64,000 nucleotides of DNA from NCBI GenBank assembly GCA_902490005.1, contig CABUCM010000012.1, positions 1 through 64,000 of the forward strand. The letters run 5' to 3'. The stretch's first letter is position 1. Each line of letters starts with the position of its first letter. Under the pieces are notes generated by a model. It was given only the letters and a program-made list of their open reading frames with translations. It was not told where the DNA came from and ran no database searches. Made by a program: the position numbers and the translations under genes. Of this stretch, positions 43,090 through 51,375 are shown piece after piece. The DNA is from an uncultured Ruminiclostridium sp. Its GTDB lineage: Bacteria > Bacillota > Clostridia > Oscillospirales > Acutalibacteraceae.

Positions 43090-44388
43090 TCAAAGCACCA
43101 GGGTACAAGGTTCCTGCAAATACTGCTTCAGCCGATTTAGAAAATCAGCTGCCTCCTTACCATCAATCAATCTATGGTCCGCAGAAAGAGTAAGCGTCAT
43201 CATCTTCTGAATCTGTACACAACCGCTTACAGCACAAACTCTATCCTCGATAGCACCCACCGCTAAAATTCCAGCCTCCGGCGGGTTAATAATCGCTGAG
43301 AATTGACGAATCCCGTAGTTTCCTAAATTGCTGACGGTGAACACGCCACCGCTTATCTCAGGCTCTGATAAAGTTCCCTTGCGCGCTTTTTCCGAAAGCT
43401 CTCTGGCCTTTCTGGCCATCTCGTTCAAAGGCAATTTGTCTGCCGCCGGGATAACGGGAACTACTAGGCCTCCTGAAACGCTGACTGCCATCCCAAGATT
43501 TATCGCAGGAGAATACACAATTTCATTGTCTTCTATCCTTGCCGTAAACAAGGGAAAATCACGAAGCGCGCGGGATACCGCGAATAGGATGAGCTCATTA
43601 TAGGTAACCGCTTTCTCCCCGGTCTTGTCTTTATGAACAGCTAACTTTTCCTTTAAATTCACTAAAGCCTCCGCCACTATATCACAGGTATAATACGCAT
43701 GAGGAATCGTCTGCTTACTATAGGAAAGTCTGCCCGCTATCGTTCTTCTCATGGAAGTTATTCTTTCCCTGCGTTCTTTCCCTGCCTTTCGCGCTGCCGC
43801 CGACAGAACATCGGCTTTTTGGACTCTGCCTCTAGGTCCAGTTCCTTGTACTTGGCTAAGGTCAATCTCTTGCTGCAGAGCCAATTTTTTCGCAACCGAA
43901 GTGGCGCAGTTCTTCTTTTCCGATGCCAGCAATACATCTTTTTTCTGAATTCGGCCATTCGGGCCAGTTCCGGTAATCTCTGACAAATTTATCATTTTTT
44001 CTCTTGCCAGGCGTCTAGCCAGGGGAGAAGCAAATACTCGTATTTTTCCATCGGAAGACTCGGAATCCACTTTTTTCTCCGAATGCTCTAGTTTTTCCGG
44101 CGCATCTTTCTTTTCTTCAGTCTCCAGAAACTCAGACGGAATGGGTTCCCCTGCTTCTCCCAAAATGACTAAAGGTTGTAAAACCGGATAGCTTTCTCCC
44201 TCCTTGGCTAAGATCCTTCGAACAACGCCATCTGAGGATGATTCCACCGTTCCGGTAAGCTTATCGGTTTCATACTCTAAAATCACGTCGCCCTTTGCAA
44301 CGGATTGTCCTTCTTTCACGAATATTTTCGTCACTAATCCCTCTCGCATGGTATAACCGCTTTTAGGCATTCGTTCTACAGCTATCAT
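43090..44388 (-). CDS. 2-oxoacid dehydrogenase E2 (dihydrolipoyl acyltransferase), two E3-binding domains
   Basis: The 432-residue protein has one lipoyl domain (lipoyl Lys43 in YETDKLTG) and two successive peripheral subunit-binding domains. They lie at about 117-153 (SPLARRLAREKMINLSEITG) and 162-194 (TSVAKKLALQQEIDLSQVQG). The catalytic acyltransferase domain has the DHRLIDG motif near the C-terminus. It transfers an acyl group from E1 to CoA. Two E3-binding domains are unusual. The gene follows E1beta by 11 bases. Confidence 0.92.
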   Translation of the reverse strand: MIAVERMPKSGYTMREGLVTKIFVKEGQSVAKGDVILEYETDKLTGTVESSSDGVVRRILAKEGESYPVLQPLVILGEAGEPIPSEFLETEEKKDAPEKLEHSEKKVDSESSDGKIRVFASPLARRLAREKMINLSEITGTGPNGRIQKKDVLLASEKKNCATSVAKKLALQQEIDLSQVQGTGPRGRVQKADVLSAAARKAGKERRERITSMRRTIAGRLSYSKQTIPHAYYTCDIVAEALVNLKEKLAVHKDKTGEKAVTYNELILFAVSRALRDFPLFTARIEDNEIVYSPAINLGMAVSVSGGLVVPVIPAADKLPLNEMARKARELSEKARKGTLSEPEISGGVFTVSNLGNYGIRQFSAIINPPEAGILAVGAIEDRVCAVSGCVQIQKMMTLTLSADHRLIDGKEAADFLNRLKQYLQEPCTLVL

Positions 44389-44399
44389 TTTTAATCCTC

Positions 44400-45374
44400 C
44401 TAAAACATACTGCGTATTTCACGCACAATTCGGTCTACAGAGGGAAGGATATACTCTTCTAATTTTAGACTGAATGGGTTTGGAGCATCCAGCGCGCCAA
44501 TTCTTCTGATTGGGGCGTCCAAGTCCTCCAGTGCTTCCTCGGCCACTACCGCGGCAACCTGCGACGCGACCGAGCAAGTAAGCCAGGTTTCCTGGAGGCA
44601 GCAAAGCCTGTTCGTTTTTTTAACGGAATCAACAATTGTTTCCGTATCCATAGGCTTTATGGTTCTCAAGTCAATGATTTCCGCGTGTATCCCATCTTTT
44701 TCCAGTATATCCGCCGCCTGGAGAGCAAAGTTCACCATATAGGCATAGGTAACGATTGTTACGTCCGAGCCCTTGCGCACTACATTAGCTTTCCCTAAGG
44801 GCACCAGGGCTTCCGGGTCGTCTGAAACCTCACCCGGAATATCATAAAGCTTTTTATGTTCAAAAAACAGAACCGGGTTATTATCTCGGATAGAGGATTT
44901 CAGCAGTCCCTTGGCATCCGCGGGATTGGAGGGAATCACTACCTTCAAACCAGGCACAAAAGAAAACCAGGATTCAAACATATGTGAATGTTGAGAAGCA
45001 GCCGCCATGTACCCGCCGACCGGAGCCCGCAGGACCATTGGAACCGAAAGAGATCCGCCGAACGTATATCTCATATTTGCCGCCTGGTTAACCAGCATAT
45101 CAGACGCGATGGTAATCCAGTCAGTAAACTGCAATTCCGCGATTGGGCGCAGGCCCGTCATAGCGGCTCCCACCGCCGCCCCCACGTAACCGGCTTCCGC
45201 GATTGGCATATCCATCACCCGGTCCCGTCCAAATTCTTTCCAAAGCCCTCTGGTACAGCCAAATGCTCCGCCATATGGACCTACATCTAAACCCATAACG
45301 TATACGCTCGAATCCCGAAGCATTTCTTCTCGATGTGCCATCGCGATGGCAGCAGACATTGATTTTTTGCTCAT
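44400..45374 (-). CDS. 2-oxoacid dehydrogenase E1 beta subunit
   Basis: The 324-residue protein pairs with E1alpha and completes the thiamin-diphosphate site. Signatures are VMGLDVGPYGGAFG, MPIAEAGYVGAAVGAAMTGLRPIAELQF (catalytic Glu region), and PVGGYMAAASQHSH with the conserved histidine. The IDLRTIKPMDTETI segment is typical of transketolase C-terminal domains. It resembles acetoin dehydrogenase AcoB as much as pyruvate dehydrogenase PdhB; substrate is not decided by sequence alone. Confidence 0.92.
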   Translation of the reverse strand: MSKKSMSAAIAMAHREEMLRDSSVYVMGLDVGPYGGAFGCTRGLWKEFGRDRVMDMPIAEAGYVGAAVGAAMTGLRPIAELQFTDWITIASDMLVNQAANMRYTFGGSLSVPMVLRAPVGGYMAAASQHSHMFESWFSFVPGLKVVIPSNPADAKGLLKSSIRDNNPVLFFEHKKLYDIPGEVSDDPEALVPLGKANVVRKGSDVTIVTYAYMVNFALQAADILEKDGIHAEIIDLRTIKPMDTETIVDSVKKTNRLCCLQETWLTCSVASQVAAVVAEEALEDLDAPIRRIGALDAPNPFSLKLEEYILPSVDRIVREIRSMF

Positions 45375-45394
45375 TTTTCTTTCCTCCTCAACAT

Positions 45395-46384
45395 TTAATC
45401 CGCATAGACGTCATTCAATGCGTCTTCCACCTTAGGTTCCGGGCTATTTCGAGCGAACTCAAGAGCTGCCTGCATTTCCTCTTCTACCTCTTGAGCAATT
45501 CTTTCCAAATCAGCTGTCTCCGCGGCATTTTCTTCAACAAGTTGATGGCCATAGGTTAAAATCGGACACTTCTCTTTCCACGCCTCAACTTCCTTAGGAT
45601 CACGGTATGTATCAGGTTCAACTTCAAAATGAGTACGCCAGCGATAGGTTTTGCATTCGATCAATGTCGGGCCTTCTCCCGCTCTGGCCCGATCCACTGC
45701 TTTTTGGACGGCGTCTTTTACCTCTTCCACATGGTTTCCATTTACGACTTCGCCAGGAATATCATACGCCCTGGCTCTCTCTGCCACATGTTCTACTTTT
45801 CTGGGATAATCCATCCCCTCATTTCGGTATACACCATCAAAGTGTTGTTTTACACCGCCAGCATAAAGATTGTTTTCACAGATAAATACCACCGGAAGAT
45901 TATACGACGCCGCTATATTCAACGCTTCATGAAAAGTCCCCTCGTTGGAAGCGCCGTCTCCAAAAAAGCACAGAGTCACTCTACCATTTTTTAGCTTCTG
46001 CGCACTCATCGCTGCTCCTACCGCCAAAGGTAATCCTCCGCCTACAATTCCATTGGCTCCTAAAATCCCTAATTCCGGCGCGGCCAAATGCATCGAGCCC
46101 CCTCGCGCCTTATTGTACCCGGTTACCTTACCCAGCAGCTCCGCGAACATTTTTCCTGGATCGGCGCCCTTTGCCAAAACATGTCCATGGCCACGGTGGG
46201 TAGAAGTAAGATAATCCTCTTTTTCAATAGCGGCACATGCCCCAACAGCCACCGCCTCCTCGCCAATATAGAGATGTACAGAACCTAAAATTTCCATAGA
46301 GGCAAAAAGATCCTTTACCATCTCCTCAAAACGCCTGATTCGCAGCATCTCGCGATATAATTTCAATTTATCACTATTGTTCAT
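45395..46384 (-). CDS. 2-oxoacid dehydrogenase E1 alpha subunit
   Basis: The 329-residue protein contains the thiamin-diphosphate motif GDGASNEGTFHEALNIA (from residue 142) ending at NN 171-172, plus GSVHLYIGEEAVAVGAC and STHRGHGHVLAKG. It decarboxylates a 2-oxoacid. Its ATG overlaps the stop codon of the isomerase gene (TAATG), so translation is coupled. The length of about 329 residues and RGHGH motif fit the AcoA-like group. Confidence 0.92.
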   Translation of the reverse strand: MNNSDKLKLYREMLRIRRFEEMVKDLFASMEILGSVHLYIGEEAVAVGACAAIEKEDYLTSTHRGHGHVLAKGADPGKMFAELLGKVTGYNKARGGSMHLAAPELGILGANGIVGGGLPLAVGAAMSAQKLKNGRVTLCFFGDGASNEGTFHEALNIAASYNLPVVFICENNLYAGGVKQHFDGVYRNEGMDYPRKVEHVAERARAYDIPGEVVNGNHVEEVKDAVQKAVDRARAGEGPTLIECKTYRWRTHFEVEPDTYRDPKEVEAWKEKCPILTYGHQLVEENAAETADLERIAQEVEEEMQAALEFARNSPEPKVEDALNDVYAD

Positions 46385-47184
46385 TATCTAATCCCCCATT
46401 TTAACTGTTTCAACGTTTGTTCAGCAATGCGTCCGCTTTGCTCTCCGGAGGGAGTAAACTCAAATCCCACAATTCCTTGATAGCCGGCTTCTCTTAGAGC
46501 CTTCAGAATATTCTGGTAGTTCAATTCTCCAGTTCCCGGTTCGCATCGTCCTGGGACATCCGCAATGTGGAAATAACCGATTTCATTAACGTTCCTTCGA
46601 ATCGCATCGATTACATTTCCTTCCATGATTTGCATATGGTAAGCATCATACAATACCCGGATTCCCGGATGGCCTATCTCGCGGATTAATTGGAACGCCG
46701 GTTCGCTGTGATACAAGGAGTAGCCTTTATGGTCCACCTTGGTATTGAGCGGCTCAATTAGGAATGTAATTCCACTTTCCTCGGAAATCGGGATCAACTC
46801 CTCCAGCACCTTTTGCGTACTTTCCATTTTTTCCTCATCGCTCAAGAAGCGGTCGCACGCTAAAACAGACCGATCCTCTTGCATAATATCCGACATCAAA
46901 AATAGTTGTTTCGCTCCCAGTTCTTTTGCTTTCTCAACAGATCGGCGCACGCCAGCTACATAACGCTTCCGGTCCAGTGAGTCCACCATTCTCCCCTCTG
47001 TATTCCCTTGAAAAAGAGCTACTTTCATTCCTGTCTCGCTAATCGCTTTTTGGATGGCACTGCAATCCTTATCCTCCCAGCTCCAGAACTCTACATAGTC
47101 AAATCCACATTCCTTCGCCTGATAAATCCTCTCAGCAAACGGATACTCTGTAAACAACATTTCAATACAGCAAGAAAAATACAT
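46384..47184 (-). CDS. Hyi-type (hydroxypyruvate isomerase-like) sugar isomerase
   Basis: The 266-residue TIM-barrel (xylose-isomerase-like fold) protein has metal-ligand segments FLIEPLNTKVDHKGY (Glu), VLYDAYHMQIMEGN (Asp and His), FHIADVPGRCEPGTGELNY, and IVGFEFTPSG (Glu). These match hydroxypyruvate isomerase and related 3-epimerases/isomerases. It is encoded 12 bases after the FucU-like mutarotase and coupled to E1alpha. It probably isomerises a sugar or sugar-acid intermediate. The substrate is unknown. Confidence 0.85.
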   Translation of the reverse strand: MYFSCCIEMLFTEYPFAERIYQAKECGFDYVEFWSWEDKDCSAIQKAISETGMKVALFQGNTEGRMVDSLDRKRYVAGVRRSVEKAKELGAKQLFLMSDIMQEDRSVLACDRFLSDEEKMESTQKVLEELIPISEESGITFLIEPLNTKVDHKGYSLYHSEPAFQLIREIGHPGIRVLYDAYHMQIMEGNVIDAIRRNVNEIGYFHIADVPGRCEPGTGELNYQNILKALREAGYQGIVGFEFTPSGEQSGRIAEQTLKQLKWGIR

Positions 47185-47196
47185 CCTCTTCCTCCT

Positions 47197-47616
47197 TTAT
47201 TCCGTCCGGATTCCGACGGTCAGAAGAATACAGCCGTACAAGCGCAAGTCCCCGGTTTGGATCAGGAGTCCAGTTTCAGGCGCCATACAGGCCGCCCGAA
47301 AATCCCATCTTTTAATTTTTTCGATTTTTACATCCTCTGGAAGCAGCTCCTGAAATTCCGCCATAATCGGCGTGTCTTTCATATCATCTCTGACCGCCAC
47401 TACCGCCGATTCCACATTTACCAGCTTCAGGACTGCTTCCAAAACGTCAGTCACTCTAGGCTTATCCGGCGCATAGTTCAAAAACACCTTGGTGGTTCGC
47501 TCCGGCACACCAATGTCCGCTGGGAAATTACCGTCCGCAATCAGGATATTGGAACCGTGCCCTGCTTCCGCCAGTGCCTTGAGTAAATCCGGATTAATAA
47601 TGTCTGTAAACGTCAT
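47197..47616 (-). CDS. RbsD/FucU-family mutarotase
   Basis: The 139-residue protein begins LLKALAEAGHGSNILIADGNFPA, which carries the conserved catalytic His20, and ends in a typical TGDLRLYGCILLTVGI. FucU and RbsD interconvert pyranose and anomeric forms of fucose or ribose and related sugars. Length and motifs fit FucU better. It lies between GH38 and the Hyi-like gene, so it probably acts on the free sugar released by the mannosidase or its product. Confidence 0.85.
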   Translation of the reverse strand: MTFTDIINPDLLKALAEAGHGSNILIADGNFPADIGVPERTTKVFLNYAPDKPRVTDVLEAVLKLVNVESAVVAVRDDMKDTPIMAEFQELLPEDVKIEKIKRWDFRAACMAPETGLLIQTGDLRLYGCILLTVGIRTE

Positions 47617-47677
47617 AGGTACTCTTCCTTTCTACATGAAAAATAATTTTATGTTTCCTTTCCGCTAAACCTTATGC

Positions 47678-50600
47678 TTATGATCTTGTAAAGCGAAGCA
47701 GAAAGGTTTTTATTTCATAAGGCGCTAACTGAAACTGGAATCTATTTTCGCAGAATTCCTGTTTTTTCAAAGGATTTTCCATTAAATCACATTCCCATAA
47801 CGAATCCAGTTCGCGGCACACATTAAGCTCAACCACGCTTTTCCGTTGAAAGCATTCATAGATTCGGCAGATAATCCCCTCCCCGTTTTCCGCGGCTTTC
47901 ATGGTTTCTACAACTACATTCGGCGCGTCGCAGGATATGATAGAGGCCTTATCCGGCAGAAAACCTTCTTGGGAGGGGCGGACAAAGGCTAAAGGCGGAT
48001 TGTTCAAGCCGTAAGCCTGATTGACAGTCTTCGCCTCTCGCCAGCCCTTTTGATGAGGATATAAGGAATAGGTGAACTCATGAAGCTCCTGATCAGCCTC
48101 CGGATTCGGGTAGGTAGCACATTTGATCAGAGTTAATCGCATCACACCTTCATGAATATCATAGCCGTATTTGCAGTCATTCAAAAGACTGACCCCGCAA
48201 TCCTCTTGAGATAGGTCAGCCCACTTATGTCCGCAAACCTCGAAGCGCGCTTGATCCCAAGAAGTATTGAAATGAGTCGGTCTTCGGATATTTCCAAATT
48301 GAATTTCGTAAGTAGCTTCCTCACTATGAACATCTACCGGAAAAGCCGTCTTCAGCAATAAATTTTGCTGTTTCCAATCAACGATAGTTTTAAAATCTAT
48401 CCGCGGCGTATCCGCATAGAAATATAAATATTGTTCAATGACAGATTCCAAAAAGCGCCAAGTCATTTTTAAGCAGCAACGAACCGGCCCCGTTTCCAGT
48501 ACTTGAACTGATTCCAGTTCATCCACTAGCCATTTTTTCTCTTTGTAATAAACGTTGATATCCCAGGCCTCCCAATTATGCGGCCTGTCCTCGTATACCT
48601 CTAAAACATTGCCGGGACCAGTCAATAATTCCCGCCCATTTCTTTGATCGATGATAGAGATAATATTTCCTTTTTGATTGAAACGAACATCGAAGAATGG
48701 GGTCGAAACCTGTTGCTCTGTAACAAAAATTTTCTGACAAGTATACGGCGCCGAGGTCAGCTGATACGCTTTATATCCGTTTGCCGGAATTTCTTTTCCC
48801 CAAAACAGCCAGCTTCCGTCCCAGGTTTTTTGTAATGGAAAGCAGCCAGTTTCATCAGAAATAAATAGCCCCTCATGCAACAGATTATTTTGGGACGCAA
48901 ATTCCACCGGAACGTCGATATCCACGCCAGAACCATTAAATACGACAACAGAAGAAGATCTCAGAGAAATTTTCTCTAATATTCGTTCCATCGAGCTGGT
49001 TAATTCCGGCTCATATTTTTCGAAGAAAGCTTGGTACTGTTTTTGGGAATCGTCATATACCTCCTGAATAGAACTACCGGGGATAATATCATGAAATTGG
49101 TTTATCATGATTACATCCCAGGCTTCTCTTAGGCTACTGGGCTTTTCGATTTTCCTTTGGGCCAAGCTCTCCAAGCAAAGCATCTTTTCAAGAGAGCCTA
49201 TTAGGAATTCTGCTTTTCGATTGTATTTTTTATTTCGTGCCATAGAGGTGAGCGTTCCTCTATGGTACTCAAAATACAGTTCTCCAACCCAGCGGTGCAA
49301 ACGCGGGGAATGTCTGACCTGCCGCTCTAATTCCTCAAAAAACTTTTCTACTGTGGTGACCTGTGTTCTTGGACAACCTGGTATGCCCCGGGATAAGCGT
49401 TTGGCCGTTTCCAACATCTCTTCTGTTGGTCCGCCGCCGCCATCGCCATATCCTGCCGCAAAAAGGACCTCATGATTTAAATCTTTCTGCTGATATCGCT
49501 TCCACGCCCCTTTTACCTGACTGGGAGACAAAATCCCGTTATAGGTTGTCGTAAAGCTATTCTCAGTGTCCTGATACTCCATAGCGGGAATAAAATGCGA
49601 CAAAACCTCACTTCCATCAATTCCTCTCCACAAGAAGGTATCGAATGGAAATTTATTGTACTCGTTCCAACTGATTTTTGTCGTCATAAAATAATCCACA
49701 CCGCTTTTTTTCAGGATTTGTGGAAGTGCCGCGGAATATCCAAAGACATCTGGCAGCCAGAGAGTTCTGCTTTCTTTCTGGAACTCCTCGCGGAAAAACT
49801 GCTTTCCATACAGAAGCTGGCGAACCAAGGACTCGCCTGACGTTAGGTTACAATCCGCTTCCAGATACATTGCTCCATCCGGATCCCAACTTCCCTCCTG
49901 CACCTTTTTTTTGATTTCCTGATATAATTCAGGTTCATCCTCTTGTATAAACCGATACAACTGAGGCTGGCTGGCTGTAAAAATGAACTCAGGGTACTGC
50001 TTCATCAATTCCAACATCCCCGAGAAAGTTCTCGCAGCTTTTTCTCTCGTAATATCCAAAGTCCATAGCCAGGCCACATCAATATGGCTGTGTCCCACCC
50101 ATTTGACTAGAATCTCCTTTTGGCTGTCACACATCCGCTGATAAAATTCTTCTTCCAAATAGTTTCGAGCCTCGCAAACGCTCGCATGGAACTTAGGCGA
50201 ATTCCAAACACTAAAGTCCAAAAGATTGACAGTATGATTGAGTTGATTTAAAATATCAATCCTATGTTCATTTTCATTTTCCAATAATTTCGCAACCTGG
50301 AACGGAACCCAAAGATCATAATATAAGGCTTTTACTTCTCGGTCTACAATCGCCAGCTCAGTATTCAGTTCCAAAAATTTCGTATTGTCCGCGGTATAGG
50401 CATACAGCATTATTTTATGCTTCTCTTTGCTCTTCGCTTTTTCTGTAATCAATACCGTTCTATGATTAATATCCAGGCCCTGTTTTAACTTGCCATCCAG
50501 ATAAAAATAAATCTGAGGCTTAATTAAGTCCTGTTGCCCCTCTACTCCAGTGGTTATATGAAATTCTACTGGAAATCCCAAAAATGATTCGGGAAACTCA

Positions 50601-50809
50601 ATTTCCGTGGCAAACCAATATTTTTCTCGGAAGCCATCCCAAGGCTTCTTTTTCGGGTCAAAAGGCTCCCAATTTGTAAAATCAGCGGTCTGCAAATCCC
50701 GTTGATTACACTTTCGAAAGTAATACTGGGTAATAGGAAGACTTATTGGATAAATTGCTTTCTGTAGGTCGCTGAGAAGACGTTCGATTCGTTCCATTAC
50801 AAATTCCAT
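47678..50809 (-). CDS. GH38 alpha-mannosidase
   Basis: The 1043-residue cytoplasmic protein (no signal peptide) has the GH38 catalytic domain. Zinc-binding HSHIDVAWLW (His242, Asp244) and the nucleophile Asp354 in LPDVFGYSAALPQILK are visible, followed by a helical middle domain (QFHDIIPGSSI) and a large beta-sandwich C-terminal part. GH38 enzymes cleave terminal alpha-mannosides, typical of N-glycan breakdown. AAAGGG precedes the ATG, and the promoter lies at 50895-50923. It is the first gene of the operon with the isomerases and 2-oxoacid dehydrogenase, and it is divergent from an ABC importer that presumably supplies the oligosaccharide. Confidence 0.92.
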   Translation of the reverse strand: MEFVMERIERLLSDLQKAIYPISLPITQYYFRKCNQRDLQTADFTNWEPFDPKKKPWDGFREKYWFATEIEFPESFLGFPVEFHITTGVEGQQDLIKPQIYFYLDGKLKQGLDINHRTVLITEKAKSKEKHKIMLYAYTADNTKFLELNTELAIVDREVKALYYDLWVPFQVAKLLENENEHRIDILNQLNHTVNLLDFSVWNSPKFHASVCEARNYLEEEFYQRMCDSQKEILVKWVGHSHIDVAWLWTLDITREKAARTFSGMLELMKQYPEFIFTASQPQLYRFIQEDEPELYQEIKKKVQEGSWDPDGAMYLEADCNLTSGESLVRQLLYGKQFFREEFQKESRTLWLPDVFGYSAALPQILKKSGVDYFMTTKISWNEYNKFPFDTFLWRGIDGSEVLSHFIPAMEYQDTENSFTTTYNGILSPSQVKGAWKRYQQKDLNHEVLFAAGYGDGGGGPTEEMLETAKRLSRGIPGCPRTQVTTVEKFFEELERQVRHSPRLHRWVGELYFEYHRGTLTSMARNKKYNRKAEFLIGSLEKMLCLESLAQRKIEKPSSLREAWDVIMINQFHDIIPGSSIQEVYDDSQKQYQAFFEKYEPELTSSMERILEKISLRSSSVVVFNGSGVDIDVPVEFASQNNLLHEGLFISDETGCFPLQKTWDGSWLFWGKEIPANGYKAYQLTSAPYTCQKIFVTEQQVSTPFFDVRFNQKGNIISIIDQRNGRELLTGPGNVLEVYEDRPHNWEAWDINVYYKEKKWLVDELESVQVLETGPVRCCLKMTWRFLESVIEQYLYFYADTPRIDFKTIVDWKQQNLLLKTAFPVDVHSEEATYEIQFGNIRRPTHFNTSWDQARFEVCGHKWADLSQEDCGVSLLNDCKYGYDIHEGVMRLTLIKCATYPNPEADQELHEFTYSLYPHQKGWREAKTVNQAYGLNNPPLAFVRPSQEGFLPDKASIISCDAPNVVVETMKAAENGEGIICRIYECFQRKSVVELNVCRELDSLWECDLMENPLKKQEFCENRFQFQLAPYEIKTFLLRFTRS

Positions 50810-50894
50810 ATGTATATCCCTTTCTTCCTTGTTATTTTTTACGTTGACATCTAATTTTCAGGCAGGTCAAATTTCCACAATTAACTTTGACTAT

Positions 50895-50923
50895 ATAATA
50901 TATAACAAATATCTAAATGTCAA
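50895..50923 (-). promoter_or_regulatory. Promoter of the mannosidase operon
   Basis: On the minus strand TTGACA (50923-50918) and TATTAT (50900-50895) are separated by 17 bases, about 85 bases before the GH38 start. This is close to the sigma-A consensus. Confidence 0.75.
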
Positions 50924-50984
50924 GATAAATTATTCAATTTTTGTGCTATTCAAAACATTTAGGATAATAATTTTGATTTATATG

Positions 50985-51048
50985 TTGACATTTTGTGCAT
51001 ATAGTGATATTATTTGCACAAAAGCAAGGGAGTAATTCCCTTGTGCAA
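50985..51048 (+). promoter_or_regulatory. Promoter of the ABC importer with inverted TTGTGCAA operator half-sites
   Basis: TTGACA (50985-50990) and TATTAT (51008-51013) are spaced by 17 bases. TTTTGTGCA (50991-50999) and the inverted TTGCACAAA (51014-51022) bracket the -10 region, and a third half-site TTGTGCAA lies at 51041-51048. A hairpin CAAGGGA/TCCCTTG (51025-51043) would form at the 5' end of the transcript. The GntR/LacI-type regulator encoded at 54.6 kb is the likely binder; a GCACAAAA half-site also lies before the hydrolase gene (55768-55775). Confidence 0.6.
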
Positions 51049-51375
51049 CATTTAGGAATTTCGAGTGTTATTTTAAATTAGCAAATATAAATATTTGATA
51101 TATCTATTATTATAATACAATTTATAGATCTCTGTCGCGATTTTATTATAAGATATTTGAAAATAGCCGCTCGCAAAGCGTTATTACATATCAAAGGGTT
51201 TCCCGAAAAAACCAGTTTTCAACTTTTCCCCTAGCAGGAAAGGAGGTTATACCGTTAGATAACGCAGCGAAAAATAAGGCTGATTCAAAATAGGAATGAG
51301 GGAGGAGGAAAAGTGGGAAAGCTATAGAAAGCAATAATGAAATCATAATGGCAAAAGCAGAAAGGAGAATCCAAC
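51049..51375. other. Long leader of the importer operon
   Basis: About 330 bases between the promoter and the binding-protein start contain no supported gene. The sequence is AT-rich; short open frames lack ribosome-binding sites. AGAAAGGAG lies before the ATG at 51376. Confidence 0.45.

Noticed and set aside
50829..51035. Small plus-strand open frame in the divergent promoter region
   Set aside because: It overlaps both promoters and the operator half-sites and has no ribosome-binding site.
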